A DNA stretch of 64,000 nucleotides from Alteromonas lipotrueiana. GTDB lineage: Bacteria > Pseudomonadota > Gammaproteobacteria > Enterobacterales > Alteromonadaceae. The stretch covers positions 327,246 to 391,245 of the forward strand of contig NZ_JAESDK010000001.1 of NCBI RefSeq assembly GCF_019249245.1. Reading direction: 5' to 3'. The position numbers and the translations under genes are program-made. Under the pieces are notes generated by a model. It was not told the origin of the DNA. It did not search any database and saw only the letters and a program-made list of their open reading frames with translations. Within the stretch, counting starts at the first letter, position 1; every line of letters starts with the position of its first letter. Below, one piece after another: positions 28,676 to 38,365 of this stretch.

Positions 28676-29092
28676 TTAGCGGGCAAACAACTGCCCGGCG
28701 TCGGCAAACGCCTTAAATTCTAATGCATTGCCAGCCGGGTCAAGTAAGAACATGGTCGCTTGTTCACCCTGCTGACCTTTAAAGCGAACATAAGGTTTTA
28801 TAATAAATTCTTGATTTGCCTGTTGCAGGCGCTGTGCAAGCGCTTGCCACTGGGTCATGGTCAGAACCACTCCAAAGTGGGGAACGGGAACCGCGTGCTC
28901 ATCAACCTGATTAGGGTTAAGACGGGCAGGCATTGCATCAACTTTATGGGTGACCAGCTGGTGCCCAAAAAAATCCCAGTCTATCCAATCGTTATCGCTG
29001 CGCCCTTGTTCACAACCAAAGAGGGTTCCGTAAAACTGTGTGGCGGCAGATAAATCATCTACCGGAATAGCCAAATGAAACGGCTGAACCAT
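28676..29092 (-). CDS. VOC (glyoxalase) family protein
   Basis: A 138-residue vicinal-oxygen-chelate protein: FHLAIPVDDLSAATQFYGTLFGC at the N-terminus (first metal-ligand His) and TMFLLDPAGNALEFKAF at the C-terminus (Glu ligand). AGGAG precedes the ATG. The reaction is unknown. Its stop codon lies in the 3-nt loop of a small convergent hairpin (28667-28687) shared with the end of ggt. It lies 9 bp downstream of the aldehyde dehydrogenase gene and is probably co-transcribed. Confidence 0.85.
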   Translation of the reverse strand: MVQPFHLAIPVDDLSAATQFYGTLFGCEQGRSDNDWIDWDFFGHQLVTHKVDAMPARLNPNQVDEHAVPVPHFGVVLTMTQWQALAQRLQQANQEFIIKPYVRFKGQQGEQATMFLLDPAGNALEFKAFADAGQLFAR

Positions 29093-29101
29093 ATTTTTCT
29101 C

Positions 29102-30517
29102 CTACAGAAGTTTTTTTAATAATGTGAGCTTGAACGATGAAAATGGCGCATAGCGCACAGCAACATCAAGCCAGAATTTTCTAATCATGACTGCCTTTTG
29201 ATGACTCAGCTGTTCAAACCCGGCTTTGCCATGATACTGACCCATACCACTTGCCCCCACTCCGCCAAATGGTAAATTTGCATTCGTCATAAACATCATT
29301 ATGTCATTTACACATATACTACCGGCGCTAACGGTATTAACCACATGCCGTTCAAGTTTGGTGTCGTTAGTAAATAGGTATAAAGCCAGAGGTTTGGCTC
29401 GTTGCCGAACAAAATTTAAACTTTCTGATATTTGGGTCGTGGTTAGTACTGGCAATAATGGACCAAATATTTCTTCGCGCATTATCGAGCTATCGCTGGC
29501 CGGGTCCAGAATAATGGTAGGCGCAATTTTTTGCGTATCAGCCTGTGTTTCACCACCAAAGTACACGTTTTGGTGTTCAAGATAACCGCACAGACGATCG
29601 TAATGACGTTGGTTAACAATTTTTCCATAGTCAGCATTATCTAATGGCTGGCGGGTATACTGTGCTCTGATTTCTTTTTTGAGTGCTTTTAATAATGCAT
29701 CTTTGACGCACTCTTCAACAATAATATAATCAGGCGCCACACAGGTCTGGCCCGCATTCATCCATTTTCCCCACACTATACGCCTGGCCGTAACTTCAAT
29801 ATCTGCCGAACGCTCTACCAGACATGGGCTTTTACCACCTAACTCCAGGGTTACCGGGGTTAAATGCTCGCTGGCGGCCCGCATAACTATTTTTGCAACG
29901 GCCTCGCCCCCGGTATAAAAAATATGATCCCAGGGTTGCTTTAAAAGCTCGGTTGTTTGTGCTTTTTCGCCCTCGATCACTGCGATCGCAGTATTGTCAA
30001 GATATCTGGGGATAAGTTTTTTTATCAAGCCCGAGGTGGCCGGCGCCAGCTCAGAAGGTTTTAGTAAAACGCAGTTACCGGCAGCGAGCGCAGCGATACA
30101 CGGTGCTAAGGTTAACTGCAACGGATAGTTCCATGCTCCGATAACCAGTACGCAGCCTAATGGGTCAGGGTAAATCGCACTTTTACCCGGTTGCGCAATA
30201 ATAGGTGTACTTACCTTTTGCGGACGCATCCATTTTTTCAAATGCCGTAAGGTATGCTTGATATCGGTAAGCAAAAAACCAATCTCAGACGTCCACGCTT
30301 CGGTCTGGGGCTTCCCAAGATCTTGATTTAAGGCTGTTATTAGCTCTTCAGCATGCTGTTTAAGCATAGTTTGTAATGCCCGCAACTGGGTTTGACGCCA
30401 CTGCAAAGGCCGTGTTCTATCGCTGGCAAAACTTTGCTTTAACTGAGCAAACACGTGCTGAGCTGAATCTTGAGAAGGGGAGTCTATAGACATTGATTCT
30501 GTTGAAACATGAGTCAT
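29102..30517 (-). CDS. Aldehyde dehydrogenase family protein (ALDH3/coniferyl-type)
   Basis: A 471-residue NAD(P)-dependent aldehyde dehydrogenase of the class 3-like, coniferyl-aldehyde-dehydrogenase group, which has the short C-terminus. Motifs: IGAWNYPLQLTLAP, FYTGGEAVAKIVM, the general-base Glu in TLELGGKSP, and the nucleophilic Cys in NAGQTCVAPDY. EEIFGPLLP and NLPFGGVGASGMG are further signatures. The substrate is probably an aliphatic or aromatic aldehyde, but cannot be specified. There is no convincing ribosome-binding site at the first ATG; a second ATG eight codons later is possible. The VOC gene follows in the same direction. Confidence 0.9.
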   Translation of the reverse strand: MTHVSTESMSIDSPSQDSAQHVFAQLKQSFASDRTRPLQWRQTQLRALQTMLKQHAEELITALNQDLGKPQTEAWTSEIGFLLTDIKHTLRHLKKWMRPQKVSTPIIAQPGKSAIYPDPLGCVLVIGAWNYPLQLTLAPCIAALAAGNCVLLKPSELAPATSGLIKKLIPRYLDNTAIAVIEGEKAQTTELLKQPWDHIFYTGGEAVAKIVMRAASEHLTPVTLELGGKSPCLVERSADIEVTARRIVWGKWMNAGQTCVAPDYIIVEECVKDALLKALKKEIRAQYTRQPLDNADYGKIVNQRHYDRLCGYLEHQNVYFGGETQADTQKIAPTIILDPASDSSIMREEIFGPLLPVLTTTQISESLNFVRQRAKPLALYLFTNDTKLERHVVNTVSAGSICVNDIMMFMTNANLPFGGVGASGMGQYHGKAGFEQLSHQKAVMIRKFWLDVAVRYAPFSSFKLTLLKKLL

Positions 30518-30604
30518 AGTTAAGCGTGGCCGGTAGGGTATTTTTTCCAGTATATCAAAGCTCCACTGGCAAAGAAGAGCTAAGAATTAATAAGCTGAAA
30601 ATAA

Positions 30605-30629
30605 CACAGCCTGCGCAAGGCAGGCTGTG
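30605..30629 (-). terminator. Terminator of purA
   Basis: CACAGCCTGC and GCAGGCTGTG form a perfect 10-bp stem with a 5-nt loop, 24 bp past the purA stop. On the leftward strand it is followed by TTATTTT, a moderate T-rich tail. Confidence 0.65.
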
Positions 30630-30653
30630 GATAACTTTCTGGATAAAGTGTGA

Positions 30654-31985
<1,332 letters not shown>

Positions 31986-32111
31986 CTATCAAAAATCATT
32001 GTCGCTGATCATCTCTTTTTATGCGCAATTTATAGCCAGATAGCTTACTGAGGTTTTTCATCAACAATTTATATGAAAAATTTATCTATAATTCATAGGG
32101 TTGAAAGTACC

Positions 32112-32315
32112 CTAAGGCCACAAATAATACAGACTAATCAGGCCAATAACGACCATGATGCCGCCGTATTTTTGCAGGGACGCTGATCGTTGCTGGCTAA
32201 GTTGTAGCAAAAAAAGACGCCAACGATTAGGCATTAACAATGGCCCAATCCCTTCGATAACGAAGACCAGCGCCAGGGTTAAGGCCAGTAAATGTGTCCA
32301 GCTAACCTCATTCAA
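32112..32315 (-). CDS. DUF2065 family small membrane protein
   Basis: A 67-residue protein with two hydrophobic helices (about residues 8-25 and 50-64) and the family motif EGIGPLLMPNRWR between them. DUF2065 (YjeT-like) genes usually sit just upstream of purA in gammaproteobacteria, as here. The start is a TTG that overlaps the stop of the upstream gene (TTGA), so translation is probably coupled. Function unknown. Confidence 0.8.
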   Translation of the reverse strand: MNEVSWTHLLALTLALVFVIEGIGPLLMPNRWRLFLLQLSQQRSASLQKYGGIMVVIGLISLYYLWP

Positions 32316-33472
32316 ACTTGTTTCAACTCATCCAGGGTCATTGTGTCTATGCTGTGATACAACCCAAACCCAAACCGCAACCGCCGACCACGATAATCGG
32401 TTAAAATACCTTTTTCACGCAACGCCTGTGAAGTCGCTTTGGTGGTGTCTTCATCATTAAGTTCAAAGGTAAGAAAGTGCCCTCTTTGGTTTTCGTCGTC
32501 AATTAACAATGACTCACGGTTCAGATGAGGATGGTTGTGCGCATCTAATAACTGTAAAAAGCGCTGTTGTAATTGTTTGATATAGCGATTGATAGTAGTA
32601 ACGCACAGGTTTTGTTCGGCAAATAAATTAAACACGGCGCGTAAGCGATACAAAGCGCAAAAATCCATAGTTGCGCCGGCAAACTGCATGCCGTTACAAG
32701 CATAGGTTACCTCATCTGCCCGCGATTTAGCCAGTTCACCAAATTCAGCAAACCACCCGGTATAGACCGGCCTGAGGCCATTACCCGGAGGCACGTGCGC
32801 AAAACATGCGCCTTCTCCCGCTTGCGCATATTTGTAGGCTCCGGCCAAATAAAACACACGCTGCGCTATAGCATTCAGGTCAGTAGGTAAGGCCATAAAA
32901 CCGTGGTAACCATCAATCACTATCAAAGTGTCGGTATGTTCTACCGCCTGAACAATTTTGTGAATATCTTCAACAACCCAACCCGAATTGAAAAAAACCT
33001 GGCTAAATAAAATCATATCCCACTTTTGTTGTTTTATCTGCGCGATAAATCGCTCAGTAAAGCTGGCAAAAGGCTGAGTCTGAACTCGCGTGCAGGCAAG
33101 CTGACCGGTTTCTTCCAGGCGTGTAAGTTGACGGCTGGCACTATGAAATTCACTGTCTGTGGTTAATACATTTACGGTTTTAGAAAAATTCAGACAACTT
33201 AGTAGTCGGGCCACCAGCTCATGAGTATTGGGGGCAAATACTATTTGCTCGGGTAAACCGGTATTTAGTGTCTGGCTAATAAATTGCTGATTTTGAGGCA
33301 CTACGGTATCAAAGAAAAACGACCATTTTTCATCAGCATAACGCGCGCTGTCATCCCAATAATCCAGCATGGCCTGTCGGGTTACATCGGGCCAGAAGTA
33401 GTGACTATGGCAGGCAAAATGTTGTTTACCCTGATGGGCATCTAAATAGCGCTGATAAAACTGCTGATACAT
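32312..33472 (-). CDS. Aminotransferase class V family PLP enzyme (kynureninase-like)
   Basis: Fold-type I PLP enzyme of about 386 residues in the aminotransferase class V/kynureninase-like group. The PLP lysine is in LAGAYKYAQAGEG, and the cofactor-binding Asp is in LIVIDGYHGFM, about 25 residues upstream of it. The N-terminal HFACHSHYFWPDVT resembles the substrate-entry segment of kynureninase-like proteins. The frame opens at a TTG (33505); the ATG at 33472 is preferred. Whether it acts as a lyase, desulfurase or transaminase cannot be told. It overlaps the DUF2065 gene by 4 bp, where hflKC would be found in many relatives. Confidence 0.8.
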   Translation of the reverse strand: MYQQFYQRYLDAHQGKQHFACHSHYFWPDVTRQAMLDYWDDSARYADEKWSFFFDTVVPQNQQFISQTLNTGLPEQIVFAPNTHELVARLLSCLNFSKTVNVLTTDSEFHSASRQLTRLEETGQLACTRVQTQPFASFTERFIAQIKQQKWDMILFSQVFFNSGWVVEDIHKIVQAVEHTDTLIVIDGYHGFMALPTDLNAIAQRVFYLAGAYKYAQAGEGACFAHVPPGNGLRPVYTGWFAEFGELAKSRADEVTYACNGMQFAGATMDFCALYRLRAVFNLFAEQNLCVTTINRYIKQLQQRFLQLLDAHNHPHLNRESLLIDDENQRGHFLTFELNDEDTTKATSQALREKGILTDYRGRRLRFGFGLYHSIDTMTLDELKQV

Positions 33473-33646
33473 CTTCAGGTGTCTCTTATCGGGTATTTGT
33501 CTCAATGTAGCAGAGTCTACATACGGTGAGTAGTTACGGTTTAGAAAAAGCGACCCAAGGGACTACTACGACCAGTAATAAGATAATGTGGTGGTCGTGG
33601 TTTTCTGCTATAAATGATAGACAGGATTCAGCCAGGTATACAAGCA

Positions 33647-34057
33647 ATGAGATTTCCCAGTTACGGGCAATATGCGTTGGATGTCTCGGGTAACATGCTG
33701 GAAGTTTACGCCACAGGTGCATGGACACGGGCCACCACAGAAGCAGCGATTGAAGAAATTCATGCGCTTATTCCAAAATTTGATCAACAACCATGGGGCG
33801 CGCTATTAGACGGTCGGCGCTGGGTATTAACCACCCCGGAATGCCAAAATCGAATGGCCGAATCTATACTGCATTGCATCGATCACGGGTTATGCCGGGC
33901 GGCCTATGTACTGGATACAGGTATGGTTAAGCGTGCTCAGTTAGAAAGAACCCATCCCGCCACATCAACGCCTTATCAGCGAAATTATTTTCATAGCTAC
34001 TTTAGCGCGCTTGACTGGCTTAATACCGAAGGTTTTTCACCTTACACGCAAAAATAG
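33647..34057 (+). CDS. Unknown small protein, possibly SpoIIAA/STAS-like
   Basis: A 136-residue soluble protein with no motif I can name with confidence. The pattern (YALDVSGNMLEVYATGAWT, a helix, WGALLDGRRWVLTTPEC, and a C-terminal SALDWLNTEGF) resembles the SpoIIAA-like/STAS-related proteins common in marine gammaproteobacteria, so this is a tentative fold guess. The frame starts at an ATG at 33614 without ribosome-binding site; the ATG at 33647, with AGG 12 nt upstream, begins the domain more naturally. Followed by a clear terminator. Confidence 0.6.
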   Translation: MRFPSYGQYALDVSGNMLEVYATGAWTRATTEAAIEEIHALIPKFDQQPWGALLDGRRWVLTTPECQNRMAESILHCIDHGLCRAAYVLDTGMVKRAQLERTHPATSTPYQRNYFHSYFSALDWLNTEGFSPYTQK

Positions 34058-34066
34058 CTTCTTATC

Positions 34067-34088
34067 AGGGCTCTAACCGAGCCCTTTT
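34067..34088 (+). terminator. Rho-independent terminator
   Basis: AGGGCTC (34067-34073) and GAGCCCT (34079-34085) with a 5-nt loop and TTTT follow the small unknown gene by 10 bp. Confidence 0.75.
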
Positions 34089-34122
34089 CTGGCTAAATTG
34101 TGGATGGGTAGTGAGTGCCTGC

Positions 34123-34983
34123 TTAGTAAAGTAAGCTATAAACCTTACGACGGTAAAGTGACTTTAGTGGGTCGCCGTCTGCCAGCGCATTAATCATATC
34201 TAACATACGTTTTTTCGCATCGCCAAAATTCAAATCGGTCAAAAGTACCGTATGTAACAACTCTAAAGCTTCATCAGCTTTGTGTGCCTGTTGAAGCTGC
34301 ACCGCCAGGTCAATTTTCAGCTGCAGGTCATCAGGATTTTGCGCCACTGCCTGTTGTAATTGCTTTAGCTCAGGAGAGTCTGCCGCTTGTTCAGCTAATT
34401 CTATTTTGCTGGTCATGCTTTGGTAGCGGGCATCCTGGTCAACCATTCGAATCTGGCTTAATTCAGTTTTAGCTTGCGCAATAGAGCCAGTTTCAATCAG
34501 ACAATCAATATACATATAGCGTGCATCAATGTTGTCAGGGCTTAAATCGACTGCTTGCTTAGCCAATGGAAAGGCACTTTGAAAATCGCCCTGCTGAATA
34601 AGACCGGCCGCTTTTTGTAATTCTTCATCGCCTGGTTGAGGCAAATATTTAGCCAATAGTTCGCGAATCTGGCTTTCGGTCTGCATGCCAGCAAAACCGT
34701 CAACCGGCTGACCGTCTTTCACCAGCATTACTGTGGGCAAATTTCGAATACCAAACTGAGCAGCGATTTCCTGTTGCTGTTCGCAATCTACCCGGGCCAG
34801 AACCATGTCGTTAGGATATTCTCCAGCAATACGCTCAAGCATTGGCATTAAGTCTTTACAAGGCTCACACCATTCGGCCCAAAAATCGACCATCACAAGT
34901 TTTTCCTGCGACTGTTGTAAAATAACCTGCTGAAAGTTTTCAACATTAATATCAACGATATTTGTCTGCCCCATATGTTCCAT
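34123..34983 (-). CDS. cnoX: Thioredoxin-TPR chaperedoxin CnoX (YbbN) with CXXC
   Basis: A 286-residue protein with an N-terminal thioredoxin domain (residues about 10-110) and C-terminal TPR-like helices, the layout of CnoX/YbbN, which protects proteins from oxidative aggregation and hands them to GroEL or DnaK. Unlike E. coli CnoX, whose active-site motif is degenerate, this one has an intact WAEWCEPCK, so it could be redox-active. NLPTVMLVKDG holds the cis-Pro. Start choice between ATGs at 34983 and 34974 is unclear. It is transcribed leftward, convergent with the gene ending at 34057. Confidence 0.85.
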   Translation of the reverse strand: MEHMGQTNIVDINVENFQQVILQQSQEKLVMVDFWAEWCEPCKDLMPMLERIAGEYPNDMVLARVDCEQQQEIAAQFGIRNLPTVMLVKDGQPVDGFAGMQTESQIRELLAKYLPQPGDEELQKAAGLIQQGDFQSAFPLAKQAVDLSPDNIDARYMYIDCLIETGSIAQAKTELSQIRMVDQDARYQSMTSKIELAEQAADSPELKQLQQAVAQNPDDLQLKIDLAVQLQQAHKADEALELLHTVLLTDLNFGDAKKRMLDMINALADGDPLKSLYRRKVYSLLY

Positions 34984-35165
34984 TATTCATGCCCGTAAAA
35001 ATGTATTTGCTTCAAGATATGGGGTATACACGCTAAAAAACAAGCGATTGGAATTTATGCTTTGCCTGAGTATTGTAACGCACGCGGCCCTTTCCCATTC
35101 AAGTTGCAAATTAGCGTGCGCCCCTTTACAGTTTACATCCTGTTTACACCGATGGAGTACCTGCT

Positions 35166-35513
35166 ATGGATTCGCCGCGTTTTCGCTCTTTTAAAGAGTT
35201 TTACCCTTATTACCTTAGCGAACACCAAAACAGTACCTGTCGGGTTTTACACTTTATTGGGTCATGGCTGGTCTTAGCCGTTATCGCCATTGCTGTGGTT
35301 TCAACCAATGGCTGGTTACTGCTTTTATTACCTGTGATTGGCTATGGCTTTGCCTGGCTGGGCCATTTCTTTTTTGAAAAAAATCGACCTGCGACATTTT
35401 CTTACCCGCTTTACAGTCTTGCCGGGGACTGGGTAATGTTTAAAGATATTTTGCTAGGACGTGTTTCTTTGAAAGGCCACCAACACGATAAAACTTACTC
35501 TTCACAAGGATAA
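35166..35513 (+). CDS. Mpo1-like (DUF962) membrane protein
   Basis: A 115-residue protein of the Mpo1/YGL010w (DUF962) family. The conserved elements are FYPYYLSEHQNSTCRVLHFIG at residues 11-31 and GHFFFEKNRPATFSYPLYSL near residue 75, followed by GDWVMFKD. The yeast homologue is an Fe(II)-dependent dioxygenase in alpha-oxidation of 2-hydroxy fatty acids; the conserved His residues are present here, but bacterial function is untested as far as I know. GGAG lies 9 nt before the ATG. The S9 peptidase gene starts 3 bp after its stop, so they form an operon. Confidence 0.85.
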   Translation: MDSPRFRSFKEFYPYYLSEHQNSTCRVLHFIGSWLVLAVIAIAVVSTNGWLLLLLPVIGYGFAWLGHFFFEKNRPATFSYPLYSLAGDWVMFKDILLGRVSLKGHQHDKTYSSQG

Positions 35514-35516
35514 CCT

Positions 35517-37577
35517 ATGAACTTCACTTCGTTTTACCGGCGATACTTACCGGTTGCCCTGACGGCATGTCTGATTACGCCCGCACAAGCAAAAGATTCC
35601 GACGCGTTACCCGATACTTTGCAATATCAGGATATTTTTAATCTGGAATATGCTGCGGCGCCTTTTTTCAATCAGCAGGGCGACACGGTTTATTATGTTC
35701 GCCGCAGTATGGATATAATGAATGACCGCACCACCAGCGCATTGTGGCAGGTTGACTTAAACGAACAACGCCACAGCCCGCTGTTGGCAAACGACGGCAA
35801 TATTCGCCAACCACTGCTATCGCCAGATGGTACCCGCCTTGCCTACATCAGTGATGAAAGCGGCAGTGCTCAAATCTATATGCATTATTTAGAAGAAGGT
35901 TTGACAGCCCGTTTAACAAAGCTGACACAAAGCCCGGACCAGCTAACCTGGTCGCCAGATAGTAAGCAACTGGCTTTTACGCTGTTTACCCCTGAAAAAC
36001 AAAAACCTTTGTTTAGTGATATGCCGAACAAGCCAGAAGGCGCTAAATGGGCTGAAAACGCCAAATATATAGAAAAAACAGATTATCGTGCCGACGGTCA
36101 GGGCTACCTGGACAGCGGCCATCAACAAATTTACCTGCTTCCTGCTGATGGTGGTACACCGCGCCAGCTTACTACCGGCGCTTACCCTAACAGTGGAAAA
36201 CTTAGCTTTTCGGCAAATGGCGAATCGCTCTATTTTGCCGCAGACCGCAGTGAGGATTTTGCCTTACATCCAACCCGCGCAGACATATTCAGCCTCTCTA
36301 CGACAACCGGTAAAGTTGAGCAAATTACGAAAACACCGGGACCTGAAGCCCGACCGCAATTAAGCCCCGATGGTAAGTATCTGGCTTTCACCCAATTGAA
36401 AGATAATAAGCAATCGTACCAAACCCCTGACCTGGTAATAATGAAACTGGATACGGGTGATGTCACCCGCTTAACCGGCGCTTTAGACCGCTCTCTGGGT
36501 GATTTTGTCTGGAGTCGGGACAGCCGTTCTTTGGTTTTTTCTTATCTGGACAAAGGCTATAACCGATTGGCGAAAGTTAACCTGAAAGGTCAGTTAACAC
36601 GCTATGATGTCAGTTTAGGGGGGCAGTCACTGGGTCGTCCGTACACCTCTGGCGAATTTGCCTTGAGCGCAAATGGACACATAGCTTACACTCAGGCCAG
36701 CGATCAGCGCCCTGCCGACTTGTCGTTAATTACCCCAAAAGGTGACCACAAGCAGTTAACCTCATTAAATGAAGATGCGCTTGGGCATATTAATCTAGCC
36801 AAAGTAGAACATGTACCGGTCACATCTAGTGTCGATGAGCGCACGATTGATGCCTGGGTGGCCTACCCTCCAGGTTATGACAAAAACAAATCTTACCCCA
36901 TGATTTTAGAGATTCATGGTGGGCCTCACGCCGCATACGGTCCCCATTTTGCTATGGAAATACAGCTCATGGCAGCCAAAGGCTATGTAGTGGTATGGTC
37001 AAATCCTCGAGGAAGCTCGTCGTATGGCGCAGAATTCGGAAACTTAATACATCACAATTACCCGTCTGATGATTATCAGGACTTAATGGATGTGGTTGAC
37101 ACGGTGATTGCAAAAAGTGCCATAGACACTGATAACTTATTTATTACCGGTGGCTCAGGCGGCGGTGTACTGACTGCCTGGTCCATAGGTAAAACAGATC
37201 GATTCGCCGCTGCGGTGGTGGCTAAGCCGGTTATTAACTGGATGAGCTTTGCATTGACGGCCGATGCATACCCGTATTTTTCGCAATACTGGATGCCCGG
37301 TAAACCTTGGGAGGTTGCCGATCATCTTTGGGAACATTCCCCGTTGTCGCTGGTTGGAAATGTAACCACGCCTACCTTATTGCTTACCGGTGAGGCCGAT
37401 TATCGTACCCCTATCAGTGAGTCTGAACAGTATTATCAAGCGCTGCGTTTACAACAGGTTGACGCGGCAATGGTGAGAATTCCTGGTGCGGGTCACGGTA
37501 TTGCGGGCAAGCCTTCCAGATTGATTCAAAAAACCGGAAATATTTTAGCCTGGTTTGAGCGATACAAAAATAAATAA
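35517..37577 (+). CDS. Periplasmic S9 family serine peptidase
   Basis: Prolyl-oligopeptidase-family peptidase of 686 residues with a signal peptide (ending TPAQA near residue 25). Residues about 30-420 form a beta-propeller with WD40-like PD40 repeats (LSPDGTRLAYISDES, WSPDSKQLAF, LSPDGKYLAFT). The C-terminal alpha/beta-hydrolase domain has the nucleophile Ser in ITGGSGGGVLT, the Asp in GEADYRTPISES and the His in GAGHGIAGKP. It likely trims peptides as an acylaminoacyl- or dipeptidyl-type enzyme. AAGGA precedes the ATG. It shares an operon with the Mpo1-like gene and is followed by a strong terminator. Confidence 0.9.
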   Translation: MNFTSFYRRYLPVALTACLITPAQAKDSDALPDTLQYQDIFNLEYAAAPFFNQQGDTVYYVRRSMDIMNDRTTSALWQVDLNEQRHSPLLANDGNIRQPLLSPDGTRLAYISDESGSAQIYMHYLEEGLTARLTKLTQSPDQLTWSPDSKQLAFTLFTPEKQKPLFSDMPNKPEGAKWAENAKYIEKTDYRADGQGYLDSGHQQIYLLPADGGTPRQLTTGAYPNSGKLSFSANGESLYFAADRSEDFALHPTRADIFSLSTTTGKVEQITKTPGPEARPQLSPDGKYLAFTQLKDNKQSYQTPDLVIMKLDTGDVTRLTGALDRSLGDFVWSRDSRSLVFSYLDKGYNRLAKVNLKGQLTRYDVSLGGQSLGRPYTSGEFALSANGHIAYTQASDQRPADLSLITPKGDHKQLTSLNEDALGHINLAKVEHVPVTSSVDERTIDAWVAYPPGYDKNKSYPMILEIHGGPHAAYGPHFAMEIQLMAAKGYVVVWSNPRGSSSYGAEFGNLIHHNYPSDDYQDLMDVVDTVIAKSAIDTDNLFITGGSGGGVLTAWSIGKTDRFAAAVVAKPVINWMSFALTADAYPYFSQYWMPGKPWEVADHLWEHSPLSLVGNVTTPTLLLTGEADYRTPISESEQYYQALRLQQVDAAMVRIPGAGHGIAGKPSRLIQKTGNILAWFERYKNK

Positions 37578-37589
37578 GCGGGTAAATTT

Positions 37590-37620
37590 ACAGGGCGATA
37601 AATATCGCCCTGTTTTTTTT
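37590..37620 (+). terminator. Rho-independent terminator of the S9 peptidase operon
   Basis: ACAGGGCGAT (37590-37599) and ATCGCCCTGT (37604-37613) form a perfect 10-bp stem with a 4-nt loop followed by eight T. Confidence 0.92.
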
Positions 37621-37651
37621 GGATAATTAATCGTCGTTCAGGCAACGAGAC

Positions 37652-38176
37652 CTATTTAATTACGCCACACAGAACCCGGGCACCACCGCCGCCTAGCTTT
37701 TCAGGTGAATCAGAATAATTATCGCCACCTTCGTGAACCATCAGGGCTTTGCCTTTTACATCGCTTAATGACAAACGCGTTGCCAGTACCGGATGCGTCG
37801 CCTTGCCGTCTTCGCCAACATACAACAATGGCAAATCACCTAAATGACTCTGATCGCCCCATGGATACCCGTGAGAATCGTCATTTGAAGGATCTAAATG
37901 ACTGCCAGCCGCCCCAGCAGGCACTTTCTTGCCATTTTTCATTGCACTGTCACATGAGCCATTTTCGTGAACATGAAACCCGTGCCCGCCAGCACTCAAG
38001 CCTTCTAGCGAGGGGCGAAAAACTAAGCCGTCATCGTGCTCTTCAATAATCACCGAGCCGGCGGAGGTTTTTTCGCCCGGGGCATGCATTTTGACGGTGT
38101 AGCTGTCTGCTGCCACTACACTGGTAGCACCAAGGGTTAACATTGCCGCCGATACACCGATAAGAAGTTTGCGCAT
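37652..38176 (-). CDS. sodC: Cu/Zn superoxide dismutase, periplasmic
   Basis: Dismutates superoxide in the periplasm. A signal peptide (MRKLLIGVSAAMLTL, ending VVAA) precedes the SodC fold. Metal ligands are visible in GFHVHENGSC (two copper His), in GAAGSHLDPSNDDSHGYPWGD (zinc and bridging region, followed by HLGDLP), and in LMVHEGGDN (last copper His). The disulphide cysteines are in NGSCDS and VLCGVIK. The frame opens at a TTG (38200), but AAGGAG lies 9 nt before the ATG at 38176, which begins the signal peptide. Length 174 residues, normal for bacterial SodC. Confidence 0.95.
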   Translation of the reverse strand: MRKLLIGVSAAMLTLGATSVVAADSYTVKMHAPGEKTSAGSVIIEEHDDGLVFRPSLEGLSAGGHGFHVHENGSCDSAMKNGKKVPAGAAGSHLDPSNDDSHGYPWGDQSHLGDLPLLYVGEDGKATHPVLATRLSLSDVKGKALMVHEGGDNYSDSPEKLGGGGARVLCGVIK

Positions 38177-38324
38177 AAAAAATTTCTCCTTTTTTGCCAA
38201 AAGATAAACCCCACAAATTATCAGAGTTTACCTGGTCATTTGCTAGCCCGAATAGCTGGCAGTTATCTTATAGCTACTTGCGCTGTTTCAGACAAGATCA
38301 GACAATATGAGCTTTCAAGACATA

Positions 38325-38353
38325 AAAAAACCAGCTACAAACGCTGGTTTTTT
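38325..38353 (-). terminator. Bidirectional-type terminator after the sugar dehydrogenase gene
   Basis: AAAAAACCAGC (38325-38335) and GCTGGTTTTTT (38343-38353) form an 11-bp stem with a 7-nt loop and T-runs on both strands. It lies 13 bp past the stop of the leftward gene. Confidence 0.85.
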
Positions 38354-38365
38354 AAAAGTTGCTGT

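Noticed and set aside
28667..28687. Hairpin at the convergent ends of ggt and the VOC gene
   Set aside because: 9-bp stem with a 3-nt loop containing the VOC stop codon, but no T-run on either side; too weak for a terminator entry.
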